Below the pieces are notes generated by a model. It saw nothing but the letters and a program-made list of their open reading frames with translations, did not search any database and was not told the DNA's origin. 49,409 bases of DNA, taken from assembly GCF_030063355.1 (NCBI RefSeq), contig NZ_JASISZ010000006.1, forward strand, positions 158,295 through 207,703. The letters are read 5' to 3'. Below, piece by piece: positions 37,454-46,134 of this stretch; positions within the stretch are counted from its first letter, which is position 1, and the number at the start of each line of letters is the position of its first letter. The position numbers were made by a program, and so were the translations under genes. Source of the DNA: Streptomyces sp. PH10-H1. GTDB taxonomy: Bacteria > Actinomycetota > Actinomycetes > Streptomycetales > Streptomycetaceae.

Positions 37454-38323
37454 ATGGGGGAACCGACCGCGAAGATCATGGCTGGCCGTATGGCCGCCCC
37501 GCCGCGCTCCATCGGTTCCACTGATTCCGATGGAGCGCCGAGCGAGGGCCGTACGGCACCCCGCCACACCCTCGTGTCGAGGCTCCGCACCCCGCGCAGA
37601 CCGCGTCTGTGGTTCGAGATCGCACTGATCGCCGTCAGTTACTGGGTGTATTCACTCGTCCGTAACGCCGTGCCCGAGCAGGAGCCGGCGGCGATGCGGC
37701 ACGCCAACGCGATCTGGAAGCTGGAGCACCATCTCGGCCTCGCGGTCGAGCACACCGTCAACCACGTGGTGAACTCGGTGACATGGCTGATCGTGGGCAT
37801 GAACTACTACTACGCGACGCTGCACTTCGTCATCACCATCAGCGTCCTGGTGTGGCTCTACCGCAAGCATCCGGGCCGCTACGGCCCGGCCCGTACGGTG
37901 CTCTTCGTCACCACCGGCATCGCACTGGTCGGCTTCTACTTCTACCCGCTCGCGCCACCCCGGCTGATGCGGGGCATCGACTTCATCGACACGGTCAAGG
38001 TGCACCACACCTGGGGCTCGATGGCCTCCGGCGACCTCGCCCATGTGTCGAACCAGTACGCCGCGATGCCGTCCATGCACATCGGCTGGTCCCTGTGGTG
38101 CGGCATCACCATCGCGATGCTCGCCCGCCCGCTGTGGGCCAAGGTGCTGGGCGTCCTGTACCCGCTGGCCACCCTGCTGGTGATCATCTCGACGGCCAAC
38201 CATTTCTGGCTCGACGCCATAGGGGGCGCCGTGTGCCTGGGTGCCGGCTTCGCGGTGGTCTACGCGGTCTACGGCCGCTTCGTCTACCACCTGCCGCGCT
38301 ATCCGGCGACCGCCCGCCGCTGA
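37454..38323 (+). CDS. PAP2-superfamily membrane phosphatase
   Basis: The product is 289 residues with about six hydrophobic segments after a polar N-terminus of about 50 residues. The phosphatase signature is split as expected: YPLAPPRLMRG, then QYAAMPSMHIGWSLWCGITI with the catalytic histidine region, and STANHFWLDAIGGAVC. This arrangement matches the inositolphosphotransferase/Aur1-like subgroup of PAP2 proteins, which act on lipid phosphates or transfer head groups at the membrane. Substrate unknown. The ATG at 37454 is chosen because upstream codons overlap the malR end and lack a ribosome site. It is convergent with glnE. Confidence 0.88.
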   Translation: MGEPTAKIMAGRMAAPPRSIGSTDSDGAPSEGRTAPRHTLVSRLRTPRRPRLWFEIALIAVSYWVYSLVRNAVPEQEPAAMRHANAIWKLEHHLGLAVEHTVNHVVNSVTWLIVGMNYYYATLHFVITISVLVWLYRKHPGRYGPARTVLFVTTGIALVGFYFYPLAPPRLMRGIDFIDTVKVHHTWGSMASGDLAHVSNQYAAMPSMHIGWSLWCGITIAMLARPLWAKVLGVLYPLATLLVIISTANHFWLDAIGGAVCLGAGFAVVYAVYGRFVYHLPRYPATARR

Positions 38324-38398
38324 GCCGTTCCGGCGCGGGGCCGGGCACTGCTGAGCCCGCTGAGCCCGAACACCGCCGGCCTGGCACCCGGCGGCCCG

Positions 38399-41362
38399 TC
38401 ACGCCTCGTATTCGTAGAAGAGCCGTTCGACGACCGCGCGGGCCCGGCGGGTCGTGCGGCGGTAGTCCTCGACCATGTCCCCGACATGGCCCGGCGAGTA
38501 GCCGAGGTAGCGCCCGACGGCGGCGAGCTCCCGGCCGTCGCCGGGGAAGGTGTCCCCGGGGCGCCCGCGCACCAGCATCACCGCGTTGCGGACCTTCGTC
38601 GCCAGCACCCACGCCTCGTCCAGCACCGCCGCGTCATGGGCGCCGACCAGCCGGGCGGCGCGGGCGGCGGCCAGGGCCCGGCGGGTGCGGGTGGTGCGCA
38701 GCTCCGGCAGCCTTCCGCCGTGCTGCATCTGCAGCAGCTGGACGGTCCACTCGACGTCGGACAGCCCGCCGCGGCCGAGCTTGGCGTGGGTGGTGGGGTC
38801 GGCGCCGCGCGGCATGCGCTCGGACTCCATCCGGGCCTTGAGCCGGCGGATCTCGCGTACCGCGTCGTCGTCGAGCCCCCCGGGCGGGTACCGCAGCGGG
38901 TCGATCAGTTCGATGAAGCGCCGCCCCAGCCCCGGATCCCCCGCGACGGGGTCGGCCCTCAGCAGCGCCTGGCTCTCCCAGCCCAGCGACCAGCGCCGGT
39001 AGTAGGCGGCATACGAGCCGAGGGTGCGCACCAGCGGGCCGCTCTTGCCCTCCGGGCGCAGGTCGGCGTCGATGATCAGCGGCGGGTCCGCGGTGGGGAT
39101 CTGCAGCAGCCGGCGCAGCTCGTTGGCGACCTTGGCGGCCTGGGCGCCGGCCTTCCCCTCATCGACCCCGTCGAACGGTTCATGGACGAACATCACGTCG
39201 GCGTCCGAGCCGTAGCCCTGTTCGCGTCCGCCGAAGCGGCCCATGCCGATGACGGCGAAGCGCGTCGCCAGGGGTCCCTCCGCGTGCTGGACGGCGTCCA
39301 TGGCCGCCTGCAGGGCGCCTACGATGGCGGTCGCGTTGATGTCGGTGACGGCGGTGCCGACCGCGTCCACGCCCAGCTCGCCGATGACGTCGGCCGCCGC
39401 CGTACGGAACAGCTCACGCCGCCGTACGCCACGTACCGCCGTGACCGCCTTCTCGGGTCCGTCGGCGCGGCCCACGGCGGCAAGCACCTCCTGTTCGAGC
39501 GCCGCCGCGGTGCGCGGCCGCAGGCCCTCGGGGGCGCCGAGCAGGGCGACCGCCTCGGGGGCCCGCATGAGCAGGTCCGGGGCGAGCCGGCCGGAGGACA
39601 GCACCCGGGCGAGGTGTTCGGCCGCGGCGCCCTCGTCACGCAGCAGCCGCAGATACCAGGGGGTCTTGCCGAGCGCGTCGGAGACCTTGCGGAAGCCGAA
39701 CAGCCCGGCGTCCGGGTCGGCGGAGTCGCCGAACCAGCCGAGCAGGACCGGCAGCAGGGTGCGCTGGATGGCGGCCTTGCGGCTGACGCCGCTGGCCAGC
39801 GCCTCCAAGTGGCGCATGGCGGCGGCCGGATCGGCGTAGCCGAGCGCCAGCAGGCGCTGCCTGGCGGCATCGGTGCTGAGCCGGGTCTCGACCGGTTCGA
39901 GCTGGGCGACCGCGTCGAGAAGCGGCCGGTAGAAGAGCTTCTCGTGCAGCCGGCGCACCTCCACGGCGTGCCGCTTCCACTCCCGGTTCAGCTCGGCGAC
40001 GGGGTCGGCGCGGAAACCCAGTGACCTGCCCAGCCGGCGCAGCCCGGCCTCGTCGTCCGGCACCAGGTGGGTGCGGCGCAGCTTGTGCAGCTGGATGCGG
40101 TGCTCCATCCGGCGCAGGAAGCGGTAGGCCGCGTCGAGCGACGCGGCGTCGGCGCGGCCCACGTAGCCGCCCGCCGCGAGCTGTGCGAGCGCGGTGAGGG
40201 TGGTGCCGCTGCGCAGCGAGGAATCGGTTCTGCCGTGCACCAGCTGGAGCAGCTGGACGGCGAACTCGACGTCGCGCAGCCCGCCGGGACCGAGCTTCAG
40301 CTCCCGCTCGACGTGCGCGGCCGGGATGTTCTCCACGACCCGGCGGCGCATCTGCTGGACGTCGGAGACGAAGTGCTCGCGGTCGGCGGCCTGCCACACC
40401 ATCGGCGAGAGCGCCTCGACATAGTCCTGGCCCAGCTCGCGGTCGCCCGCCATCGGCCGGGCCTTGAGCAGCGCCTGGAACTCCCAGGTCTTGGCCCACC
40501 TCTTGTAGTAGGCGAGGTGGCTGGAGAGCGTCCGCACCAGCGGGCCGTTCTTGCCCTCCGGCCGCAGATTGGCGTCGACCGGCCAGATGGTGCCCTCGGC
40601 GGTGGTGTCGGAGCAGACCCGCATCATGCGGGCGGCCAGCCGCGTCGCGGCCTGCATCGCCGCGGCCTCCTCCGCGCCCTCGGCCGGTTCGGCCACGAAG
40701 ATGACGTCCACGTCCGAGACGTAGTTCAGCTCATGGCCGCCGCACTTGCCCATGCTGATCACGGCGAGCCGGCACAGCGCGGCGTCCCGCGGCGCCTCGG
40801 CGGCGGCGATGGCGAGCGCGGCGCGCACGGTCGCGGTGGCGAGGTCGGCCAGCTCGGCGGCCGTGTGCACCAGGTCGCTGGTGCCGCACACATCGCGGGC
40901 GGCGATCGCCAGCAGGCAGCGGCGGTAGGCCGCGCGCAGCGCGTCGGGATCGTTGGCCGGGGCCAGCCCGCGTTCGAACTCGGCCACACCGGGGTGCAGG
41001 TCGGCCGACTCGTACGTCACCAGCGCGTGCCAGTCGTGCGGGTGCCGGGCGAGGTGGTCGCCGAGCGCCTCGGAGGCGCCGAGCACGCCGAGCAGCCGGT
41101 CGCGCAGCGGCTTGGCGGTGGTCACGGTGTCCAGCAGCGTCCGCCGCTCGCCCGCGTCCATGGCCTCCACGAGCCGTACCAGGCCCAGCAGCGCCTGGTC
41201 GGGATCCGCCGTCGCGCCGAGCGCGTCCAGGAGCACCGGGTCGGTCCGCACCGCGGCCAGCCCCGCCGTCTCCACCAGCAGCTCGGCCGCCGCCGGGTCG
41301 GTGAACCCGTGCCTCAGCAGCCGGGAGAACGTGCTGCTTCGGCGCCCTTGCGGCAGCGACAT
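38399..41362 (-). CDS. glnE: Bifunctional glutamine synthetase adenylyltransferase / adenylyl-removing enzyme
   Basis: The product is 987 residues, full length for the family. It attaches AMP to Tyr397 of GlnA and removes it again. Two nucleotidyltransferase domains are visible. The N-terminal de-adenylylating one has GKCGGHELNYVSDVDVIFVA (about 205-225). The C-terminal adenylylating one has MGRFGGREQGYGSDADVMFV (about 705-725). Each is followed by a helical domain with KLGPGGLRDVEFAVQLLQL or KLGRGGLSDVEWTVQLLQM. The ATG at 41362 is preceded by ggaggcgag. Its target GlnA is in the same window at 804-2213; the GlnA2-type enzyme nearby lacks the target tyrosine. Confidence 0.97.
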   Translation of the reverse strand: MSLPQGRRSSTFSRLLRHGFTDPAAAELLVETAGLAAVRTDPVLLDALGATADPDQALLGLVRLVEAMDAGERRTLLDTVTTAKPLRDRLLGVLGASEALGDHLARHPHDWHALVTYESADLHPGVAEFERGLAPANDPDALRAAYRRCLLAIAARDVCGTSDLVHTAAELADLATATVRAALAIAAAEAPRDAALCRLAVISMGKCGGHELNYVSDVDVIFVAEPAEGAEEAAAMQAATRLAARMMRVCSDTTAEGTIWPVDANLRPEGKNGPLVRTLSSHLAYYKRWAKTWEFQALLKARPMAGDRELGQDYVEALSPMVWQAADREHFVSDVQQMRRRVVENIPAAHVERELKLGPGGLRDVEFAVQLLQLVHGRTDSSLRSGTTLTALAQLAAGGYVGRADAASLDAAYRFLRRMEHRIQLHKLRRTHLVPDDEAGLRRLGRSLGFRADPVAELNREWKRHAVEVRRLHEKLFYRPLLDAVAQLEPVETRLSTDAARQRLLALGYADPAAAMRHLEALASGVSRKAAIQRTLLPVLLGWFGDSADPDAGLFGFRKVSDALGKTPWYLRLLRDEGAAAEHLARVLSSGRLAPDLLMRAPEAVALLGAPEGLRPRTAAALEQEVLAAVGRADGPEKAVTAVRGVRRRELFRTAAADVIGELGVDAVGTAVTDINATAIVGALQAAMDAVQHAEGPLATRFAVIGMGRFGGREQGYGSDADVMFVHEPFDGVDEGKAGAQAAKVANELRRLLQIPTADPPLIIDADLRPEGKSGPLVRTLGSYAAYYRRWSLGWESQALLRADPVAGDPGLGRRFIELIDPLRYPPGGLDDDAVREIRRLKARMESERMPRGADPTTHAKLGRGGLSDVEWTVQLLQMQHGGRLPELRTTRTRRALAAARAARLVGAHDAAVLDEAWVLATKVRNAVMLVRGRPGDTFPGDGRELAAVGRYLGYSPGHVGDMVEDYRRTTRRARAVVERLFYEYEA

Positions 41363-41769
41363 CTCGCCTCCGGTCCGTGTACGTACCCTCGTCCGTGGAT
41401 GCGGTCCCTGCGATCCGTGGCGGTCCGCGGAGGCCGGTGGCGTCCGTGGCGATCCGTTCCCGCGATGCCTGCCTGCGTTCACGGATGCGTCCCGGCTGCG
41501 TCCGGATGCGATCTGCCTGCGGTCCTGCCTACGATCAAGGTCCCAGCTGAGCGTAACCGCCCGGCCGCCGACCCGGAACGGTGTGCACCGGACCGCGAAC
41601 GGTCGCGGGGCCACGGACGGGACCGCTACCGGGGCCGTCGACGCGGCCCACCCCGATCGTTTTCCCGACTTTCACGTTCACGCACGTTCACAGAGCTTCT
41701 ACCGTTCGGCGTCCGCTTCTACCCTGGCACCGCACCGCGCCCCCATACCCCCCTGACCGGAGGTAAGCC
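41363..41769. other. glnE / phosphoesterase intergenic region
   Basis: This 407-bp divergent gap has no credible gene. Its glnE-proximal half (41390-41515) is a loose array of short related words such as gtccgtgg, ggatgcg and gatccg. The half nearer the phosphoesterase is not repetitive, with a somewhat A/T-richer patch at about 41655-41710 (gttttcccgactttcacgtt) that could hold a promoter. No defined operator was recognised. Confidence 0.5.
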
Positions 41770-42684
41770 GTGCCCGGCTTGTCCCTTTCCATACCGCGCT
41801 TCATGCCGCGATCCGTACCGCGTCCGCTCACCGCTGTCGCGGCCGCCGTCGGCCTCGCCGCGGCCTCCGCCGGCCTGTTGGCCGGCCTCGGCGGCGCGTC
41901 CACCGCGCACGCGGCCACCGCCGTCCCCACCCCCGACCACGTGATCGTCGTGGTGATGGAGAACCACTCCTACACCCAGGTCATCGGCAGCTCCAGCGCC
42001 CCGTACATCAACTCGCTGAAGACCGGCGGCGCGAACCTCACTGCCTCGTTCGGCATCACCCACCCGAGCCAGCCGAACTACTACCAGCTGTTCTCGGGCA
42101 GCGACCAGGGCATCACCGGCGACAGCTGCGTCACCCCCGGCTTCAGCTCCGCGCCCAACCTCGGCTCCGAGCTGGCCGCCGCGGGGAAGACCTGGGGCAG
42201 CTACAACGAGTCGCTTCCCAGCCAGGGCTCGACCACCTGCAGCAGCGGCAAGTACGCCCAGAAGCACAATCCCTGGTTCGGCTTCAGCAATGTGCCGACC
42301 TCGAGCGCCAAGACCTTCGCGCAGTTCCCGTCGGACTACACGACGCTGCCGCAGGTCTCCTTCGTCGTACCGAACCTGTGCAGCGACATGCACGACTGTT
42401 CCGTCAGCACCGGTGACACCTGGCTGAAGAACAACCTCGGCGCTTACGCCACGTGGGCCAAGACCCACAACAGCCTGCTCGTCGTCACCTTCGACGAGGA
42501 CAACCGGCTCGCCGGGAACAGGATCCCCACCGTCCTGTACGGCCGGCAGGTCGCCCCGGGCAGCAGCTCGTCCACCACGTACAACCACTACAACGTGCTG
42601 CGCACCCTCGAGGACATGTACGGCACCACCCACGCGGGGAACGCCGCCTCGGCCTCCGACATCACCGGTATCTGGACCGGCTGA
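41770..42684 (+). CDS. Secreted phosphoesterase-family (acid phosphatase-like) protein
   Basis: The product is 304 residues with a signal peptide of about 49 residues (RPLTAVAAAVGLAAASAGLL, cleavage likely after AHA). The mature part starts with the phosphoesterase-family motif DHVIVVVMENHSYTQVIGSS. It has ITHPSQPNYYQLFSGSDQG and ends with VVTFDEDNRLAGNRIPTVLY. These carry the metal-binding Glu/Asn, His and Asp residues of the phospholipase C/acid phosphatase-like family. It probably acts outside the cell in phosphate release. The GTG at 41770 has ggaggta upstream. Confidence 0.9.
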   Translation: MPGLSLSIPRFMPRSVPRPLTAVAAAVGLAAASAGLLAGLGGASTAHAATAVPTPDHVIVVVMENHSYTQVIGSSSAPYINSLKTGGANLTASFGITHPSQPNYYQLFSGSDQGITGDSCVTPGFSSAPNLGSELAAAGKTWGSYNESLPSQGSTTCSSGKYAQKHNPWFGFSNVPTSSAKTFAQFPSDYTTLPQVSFVVPNLCSDMHDCSVSTGDTWLKNNLGAYATWAKTHNSLLVVTFDEDNRLAGNRIPTVLYGRQVAPGSSSSTTYNHYNVLRTLEDMYGTTHAGNAASASDITGIWTG

Positions 42685-42793
42685 TCGTGCACCCGGCGGA
42701 CGGCCCCGGCACTCCAGAGCCCGCGACGCCGGCGGCCGGCACCGGGACCGAAGGAGCCGGGACCGAAGGAGCCGCGGCCGAAGAGGCCGCGGC

Positions 42794-43111
42794 GTGACCA
42801 CGCTGCGCCCGAACCTCGAATGCCCGTCGCTCTCCCCCGACGGCACCCGCCTCGTCTTCCAGAAGCGCGTCCCGGGCCTGTCCCCCGACGCCCCCTGGCG
42901 GCTCTACGCCCTCGACCTCGCCACGATGCGCGAGACCGCCCTGGCCGAGCCCCGCAGCATCGACGACCAGGCCGTCTGGAGCGACGACCGCACCGTCGCC
43001 TACTCCCTCCCGGGCGACTTCGGCGCCGACCTCTACACCGTCCCCGCCGACGGCACGGGCTCCCCCCACCCCCTCACCAAGGCCGCCCTCGCCCCCGCCT
43101 CCACCGGCTGA
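42794..43111 (+). pseudogene. C-terminal fragment of a TolB/WD40-like beta-propeller protein
   Basis: The frame contains RPNLECPSLSPDGTRLVFQK, then WRLYALDLATMRETALAEPR, QAVWSDDRTVAYSLPGDFGA and DLYTVPADGTGSP. These are two to three PD40-type beta-propeller blades with the usual LSPDGTRLVF signature, ending as such proteins end. Family members have six or more blades and usually a signal peptide; both are missing. A GTG at 42794 could start a 105-residue product. The 110 bp before it are a Gly/Ala/Glu-rich low-complexity stretch with the repeat gggaccgaaggagcc. A deletion has probably joined this tail to the end of the phosphoesterase gene. Confidence 0.65.
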
Positions 43112-43155
43112 GGCCGGAAGGGGCGGGAGCGAGGGCGGGCGGGGCTGGCCTGCGC

Positions 43156-44517
43156 TTACAGGTTCGGGAGGTTCTTGCGGAGCTCGAAGGCGGTGACCTC
43201 GCTGCGGTACTCCTCCCACTCCTGCTTCTTGTTGCGCAGGAAGAAGTCGAAGACGTGCTCGCCGAGCGTTTCGGCGACCAGTTCGCTGCGCTCCATCAGG
43301 GTGATGGCCTCGCCCAGGTTCTGCGGAAGGGGCTCGATGCCCAGGGCGCGGCGTTCGGCCTCGGAGAGGGCCCAGACGTCGTCGTCGGCGCCGGGGGGCA
43401 GTTCGTAGCCCTCCTGAATGCCCTTCAAGCCGGCGGCGAGCAGCACCGCGTATGCGAGGTAGGGGTTGGCGCCGGAGTCGATGGAGCGGACCTCGACGCG
43501 GGTGGAGCCGGTCTTGCCGGGCTTGTACATCGGGACCCGGATCAGGGCGGAGCGGTTGTTGTGGCCCCAGCAGATGTACGAGGGGGCCTCGCCGCCGGCG
43601 CCGGCGGTGCGCTGGGAGCCGCCCCAGATGCGCTTGTAGGAGTTCACCCACTGGTTGGTGACGGCGGAGATCTCGCCGGCGTGCTTGAGCAGGCCCGCGA
43701 TGAAGGACCGGCCGACCTTGGAGAGCTGGAACTCCGAGCCGGACTCGTAGAACGCGTTGCGGTCGCCCTCGAAGAGGGAGAGGTGGGTGTGCATGCCCGA
43801 GCCGGGGAAGTCGGAGAACGGCTTCGGCATGAAGGTGGCGTGCACGCCCTGCTCCAGCGCGACCTGCTTCATCACCAGCCGGAACGTCATGACGTTGTCG
43901 GCGGTGGACAGCGCGTCGGCGTACCGGAGGTCGATCTCCTGCTGGCCGGGGGCGCCCTCGTGGTGGGAGAACTCCACCGAGATGCCCATCGACTCCAGCA
44001 TGGTGATCGCCTGGCGGCGGAAGTCCATGCCGACGTTCTGCGGAGTGTGGTCGAAGTAGCCGGAGTTGTCGGCGGGGGTCGGGACGGTGCCGTCGAGCGG
44101 CTTGTCCTTGAGCAGGAAGAACTCGATCTCGGGGTGGGTGTAGAAGGTGAACCCGAGGTCGGAGGTCTTGGCCAGGGCGCGCTTGAGGACATAGCGCGGG
44201 TCGGCGTACGAGGGCGAGCCGTCCGGCATGAGGATGTCGCAGAACATCCGGGCGGTCCCCGGGCCCTCGGCGCGCCACGGCAGGATCTGGAAGGTGCTGG
44301 GGTCCGGCTTGGCGATCATGTCCGACTCGTAGACCCGGGCGAAGCCCTCGATCGCCGAGCCGTCGAAGCCGATGCCTTCGTCGAAGGCCTGCTCCAGTTC
44401 GGCGGGGGCGACGGCGACCGACTTGAGATAGCCGAGCACATCGGTGAACCACAGCCGCACGAATCGGATGTCGCGCTCTTCGAGTGTGCGAAGCACGAAC
44501 TCCTGCTGCTTATCCAT
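43156..44517 (-). CDS. glnA2: GlnA2-type glutamine synthetase-like enzyme (probable gamma-glutamylpolyamine synthetase)
   Basis: The product is 453 residues of the GSI fold, starting MDKQQEFVLRTLEERDIRFV. It has GIGFDGSAIEGFARVYESDM, HPEIEFFLLK, GQQEIDLRYADALSTADNVM, MPKPFSDFPGSGMHTHLSLF and HNNRSALIRVP. At the position of the GlnA adenylylation tyrosine it has DVWALSEAE, with Trp382, so GlnE cannot modify it there. Its sequence type and position downstream of glnE match the S. coelicolor protein shown to glutamylate polyamines rather than make glutamine; transfer of that function to this protein is inference. The ATG at 44517 is preceded by a g-rich aggatgggtgg. It is divergent from the second LacI regulator. 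Confidence 0.88.
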   Translation of the reverse strand: MDKQQEFVLRTLEERDIRFVRLWFTDVLGYLKSVAVAPAELEQAFDEGIGFDGSAIEGFARVYESDMIAKPDPSTFQILPWRAEGPGTARMFCDILMPDGSPSYADPRYVLKRALAKTSDLGFTFYTHPEIEFFLLKDKPLDGTVPTPADNSGYFDHTPQNVGMDFRRQAITMLESMGISVEFSHHEGAPGQQEIDLRYADALSTADNVMTFRLVMKQVALEQGVHATFMPKPFSDFPGSGMHTHLSLFEGDRNAFYESGSEFQLSKVGRSFIAGLLKHAGEISAVTNQWVNSYKRIWGGSQRTAGAGGEAPSYICWGHNNRSALIRVPMYKPGKTGSTRVEVRSIDSGANPYLAYAVLLAAGLKGIQEGYELPPGADDDVWALSEAERRALGIEPLPQNLGEAITLMERSELVAETLGEHVFDFFLRNKKQEWEEYRSEVTAFELRKNLPNL

Positions 44518-44771
44518 TTCCACCCATCCTCGCTGATCAGGCTGCCTGCTCCCGCGCCGCGGGGCACATCGGGGCACATGAGCATCCCACCACACGGTTT
44601 CCGACGTGTTGCGGACCCTCGTCCGGCAACCCGCCGCACGTGGGCGTACTGCTGCCGCCCATACTGCCCGCTGTTTCGGCAGCGGCGCCCGCAGGGCCAC
44701 CGCTATCGTGCTGCCGGATCGTGCTGCCCGGGCGGCACCGGTGTCCGGAGACGATCTTCCGGATACCGAAC

Positions 44772-44813
44772 CTTGCAGGATTGGCGCAAATTTCCCGCAA
44801 AAAACTTGCGCAA
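44772..44813. promoter_or_regulatory. Probable LacI-type operator region upstream of the second regulator
   Basis: Within 42 bp lie cttgcag (44772), ggcgcaaa (44783), ccgcaaa (44795) and the symmetric ttgcgcaa (44806-44813), ending 20 bp before the regulator start. The words resemble MalR-type CTTGCAG and the LacI-family preference for central CG palindromes. Autoregulation by the following gene is likely. The remainder of the 316-bp divergent gap 44518-44833 shows no gene. Confidence 0.55.
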
Positions 44814-44833
44814 CCTGTACTAGAGTTGACGTC

Positions 44834-45883
44834 ATGACACGACGACTTGCCACGGTGGCAAAGAAGGTCGGGGTGAGCGAGGCGACCGTCAGCCGAGTGC
44901 TGAACGGGAAGCCCGGAGTCTCCGATGCGACCAGAGCCGCAGTGCTGACCGCACTCGATGTGCTCGGTTACGAACGACCGACCCAGCTGCGCGGGGAGCG
45001 TGCCCGGCTTGTCGGGCTCGTGCTCCCGGAGCTTTCCAATCCGATCTTCCCGGCCTTCGCCGAGGTGGTGGGCGGAGCCCTGGCACAGCAGGGATTCACA
45101 CCCGTCCTGTGCACCCAGACCGTCGGCGGAGTGTCGGAGGCCGACTACGTCGAACTGCTGCTGCAGCAGCATGTGTCCGGGGCGATCTTCTTCGGCGGCC
45201 TGTACGCCCAGGCCGAGTCGTCGCACGAGCACTACGCCCGGCTCGCCGAGCGCAATCTGCCCACCGTCCTGATGAACGCCGCCATCGGCCATCTCGACTT
45301 CCCGCGCGTCTCGTGCGACGACGCCGTCGCCGTGGAGCAGGGGATGACCCATCTCGCCTCGCTCGGCCACGAGCGCATCGGCCTGATCCTCGGCCCGCCC
45401 GACCATGTGCCGTCACAGCGCAAACTCGCCGCGGCCCGCCGCTGGATCGCGCGGCGCGGCGGCGAACTCTCCGACACCGCGGTCGAACACGCGCTGTTCA
45501 CCCTCGAGGGCGGCCAGGCCGCGGCCGGCCGGCTGATCCAGCGCGGCATCACCGCCGTCATCTGCGCCAGCGACCCGATCGCCCTGGGCGCCATCAGGGC
45601 CGCCCGCCGCCGCGGGCTGAACGTGCCCGGGGACTTCTCGGTCATCGGGTACGACGATTCGATGTTCATGAATTGCATCGATCCGCCGCTCACGACCGTG
45701 CGCCAGCCCATCGAGGCGATGGGCCGGGCCGCCGTCGATCTGCTCAGCGGCCAGATCAGCGGCACCCCCGTCGACCACGACGAGCTGCTCTTCGAGCCCG
45801 AGCTGGTGGTGCGCGGCTCCACGGGGCCCGCGCCCCGTGCCACGCGCCCCCAGCAGCCGGAGGTCGAGGCGACGACCCGGTAG
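44834..45883 (+). CDS. LacI-family regulator of the second sugar importer
   Basis: The product is 349 residues and clearly paralogous to MalR. The DNA-binding part (MTRRLATVAKKVGVSEATVS, RVLNGKPGVSDATRAAVLTA) shares the entire recognition region GVSEATVSRVLNGKPGVS with MalR. The effector domain differs more: ARLVGLVLPELSNPIFPAFA, GHERIGLILGP, CASDPIALGAIRAARRRGLN and VIGYDDSMFMNC. The near-identical recognition helix suggests overlapping operators, which fits cttgcag-like words upstream. It precedes an ABC sugar importer on the same strand, its probable target. Ligand unknown. Confidence 0.92.
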   Translation: MTRRLATVAKKVGVSEATVSRVLNGKPGVSDATRAAVLTALDVLGYERPTQLRGERARLVGLVLPELSNPIFPAFAEVVGGALAQQGFTPVLCTQTVGGVSEADYVELLLQQHVSGAIFFGGLYAQAESSHEHYARLAERNLPTVLMNAAIGHLDFPRVSCDDAVAVEQGMTHLASLGHERIGLILGPPDHVPSQRKLAAARRWIARRGGELSDTAVEHALFTLEGGQAAAGRLIQRGITAVICASDPIALGAIRAARRRGLNVPGDFSVIGYDDSMFMNCIDPPLTTVRQPIEAMGRAAVDLLSGQISGTPVDHDELLFEPELVVRGSTGPAPRATRPQQPEVEATTR

Positions 45884-45974
45884 GCGACCCCTCACTGACA
45901 TCCCTCCCCGGCCTCACTCCCCGACATCACTGACATCACTGGCTGGGAAACGGCTTCGTAATCAAGTCGTGTCT

Positions 45975-46001
45975 TTGCGAGCTTCGCGTGAAATCTTGCG
46001 G
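45975..46001. promoter_or_regulatory. Possible operator before the second binding-protein gene
   Basis: The stretch ttgcgagcttcgcgtgaaatcttgcgg contains ttgcg words 21 bp apart and the imperfect dyad ttgcgagcttcgcg. They resemble the sites upstream of the LacI gene. It lies in the 251-bp gap 45884-46134, otherwise without features, about 135 bp before the binding-protein start. Confidence 0.45.
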
Positions 46002-46134
46002 ACATCTATCGGGTTCAGTACCTTGAGCCCACCCGAGACGGCGGCGCACACCCCGCGCCACGCAACCGCGCAGGGTTCGCAGATCTCAGAGCGCAGAGCA
46101 TCGTCGCGCAGTGGTTCAGGGGAAGGGTTGATCA

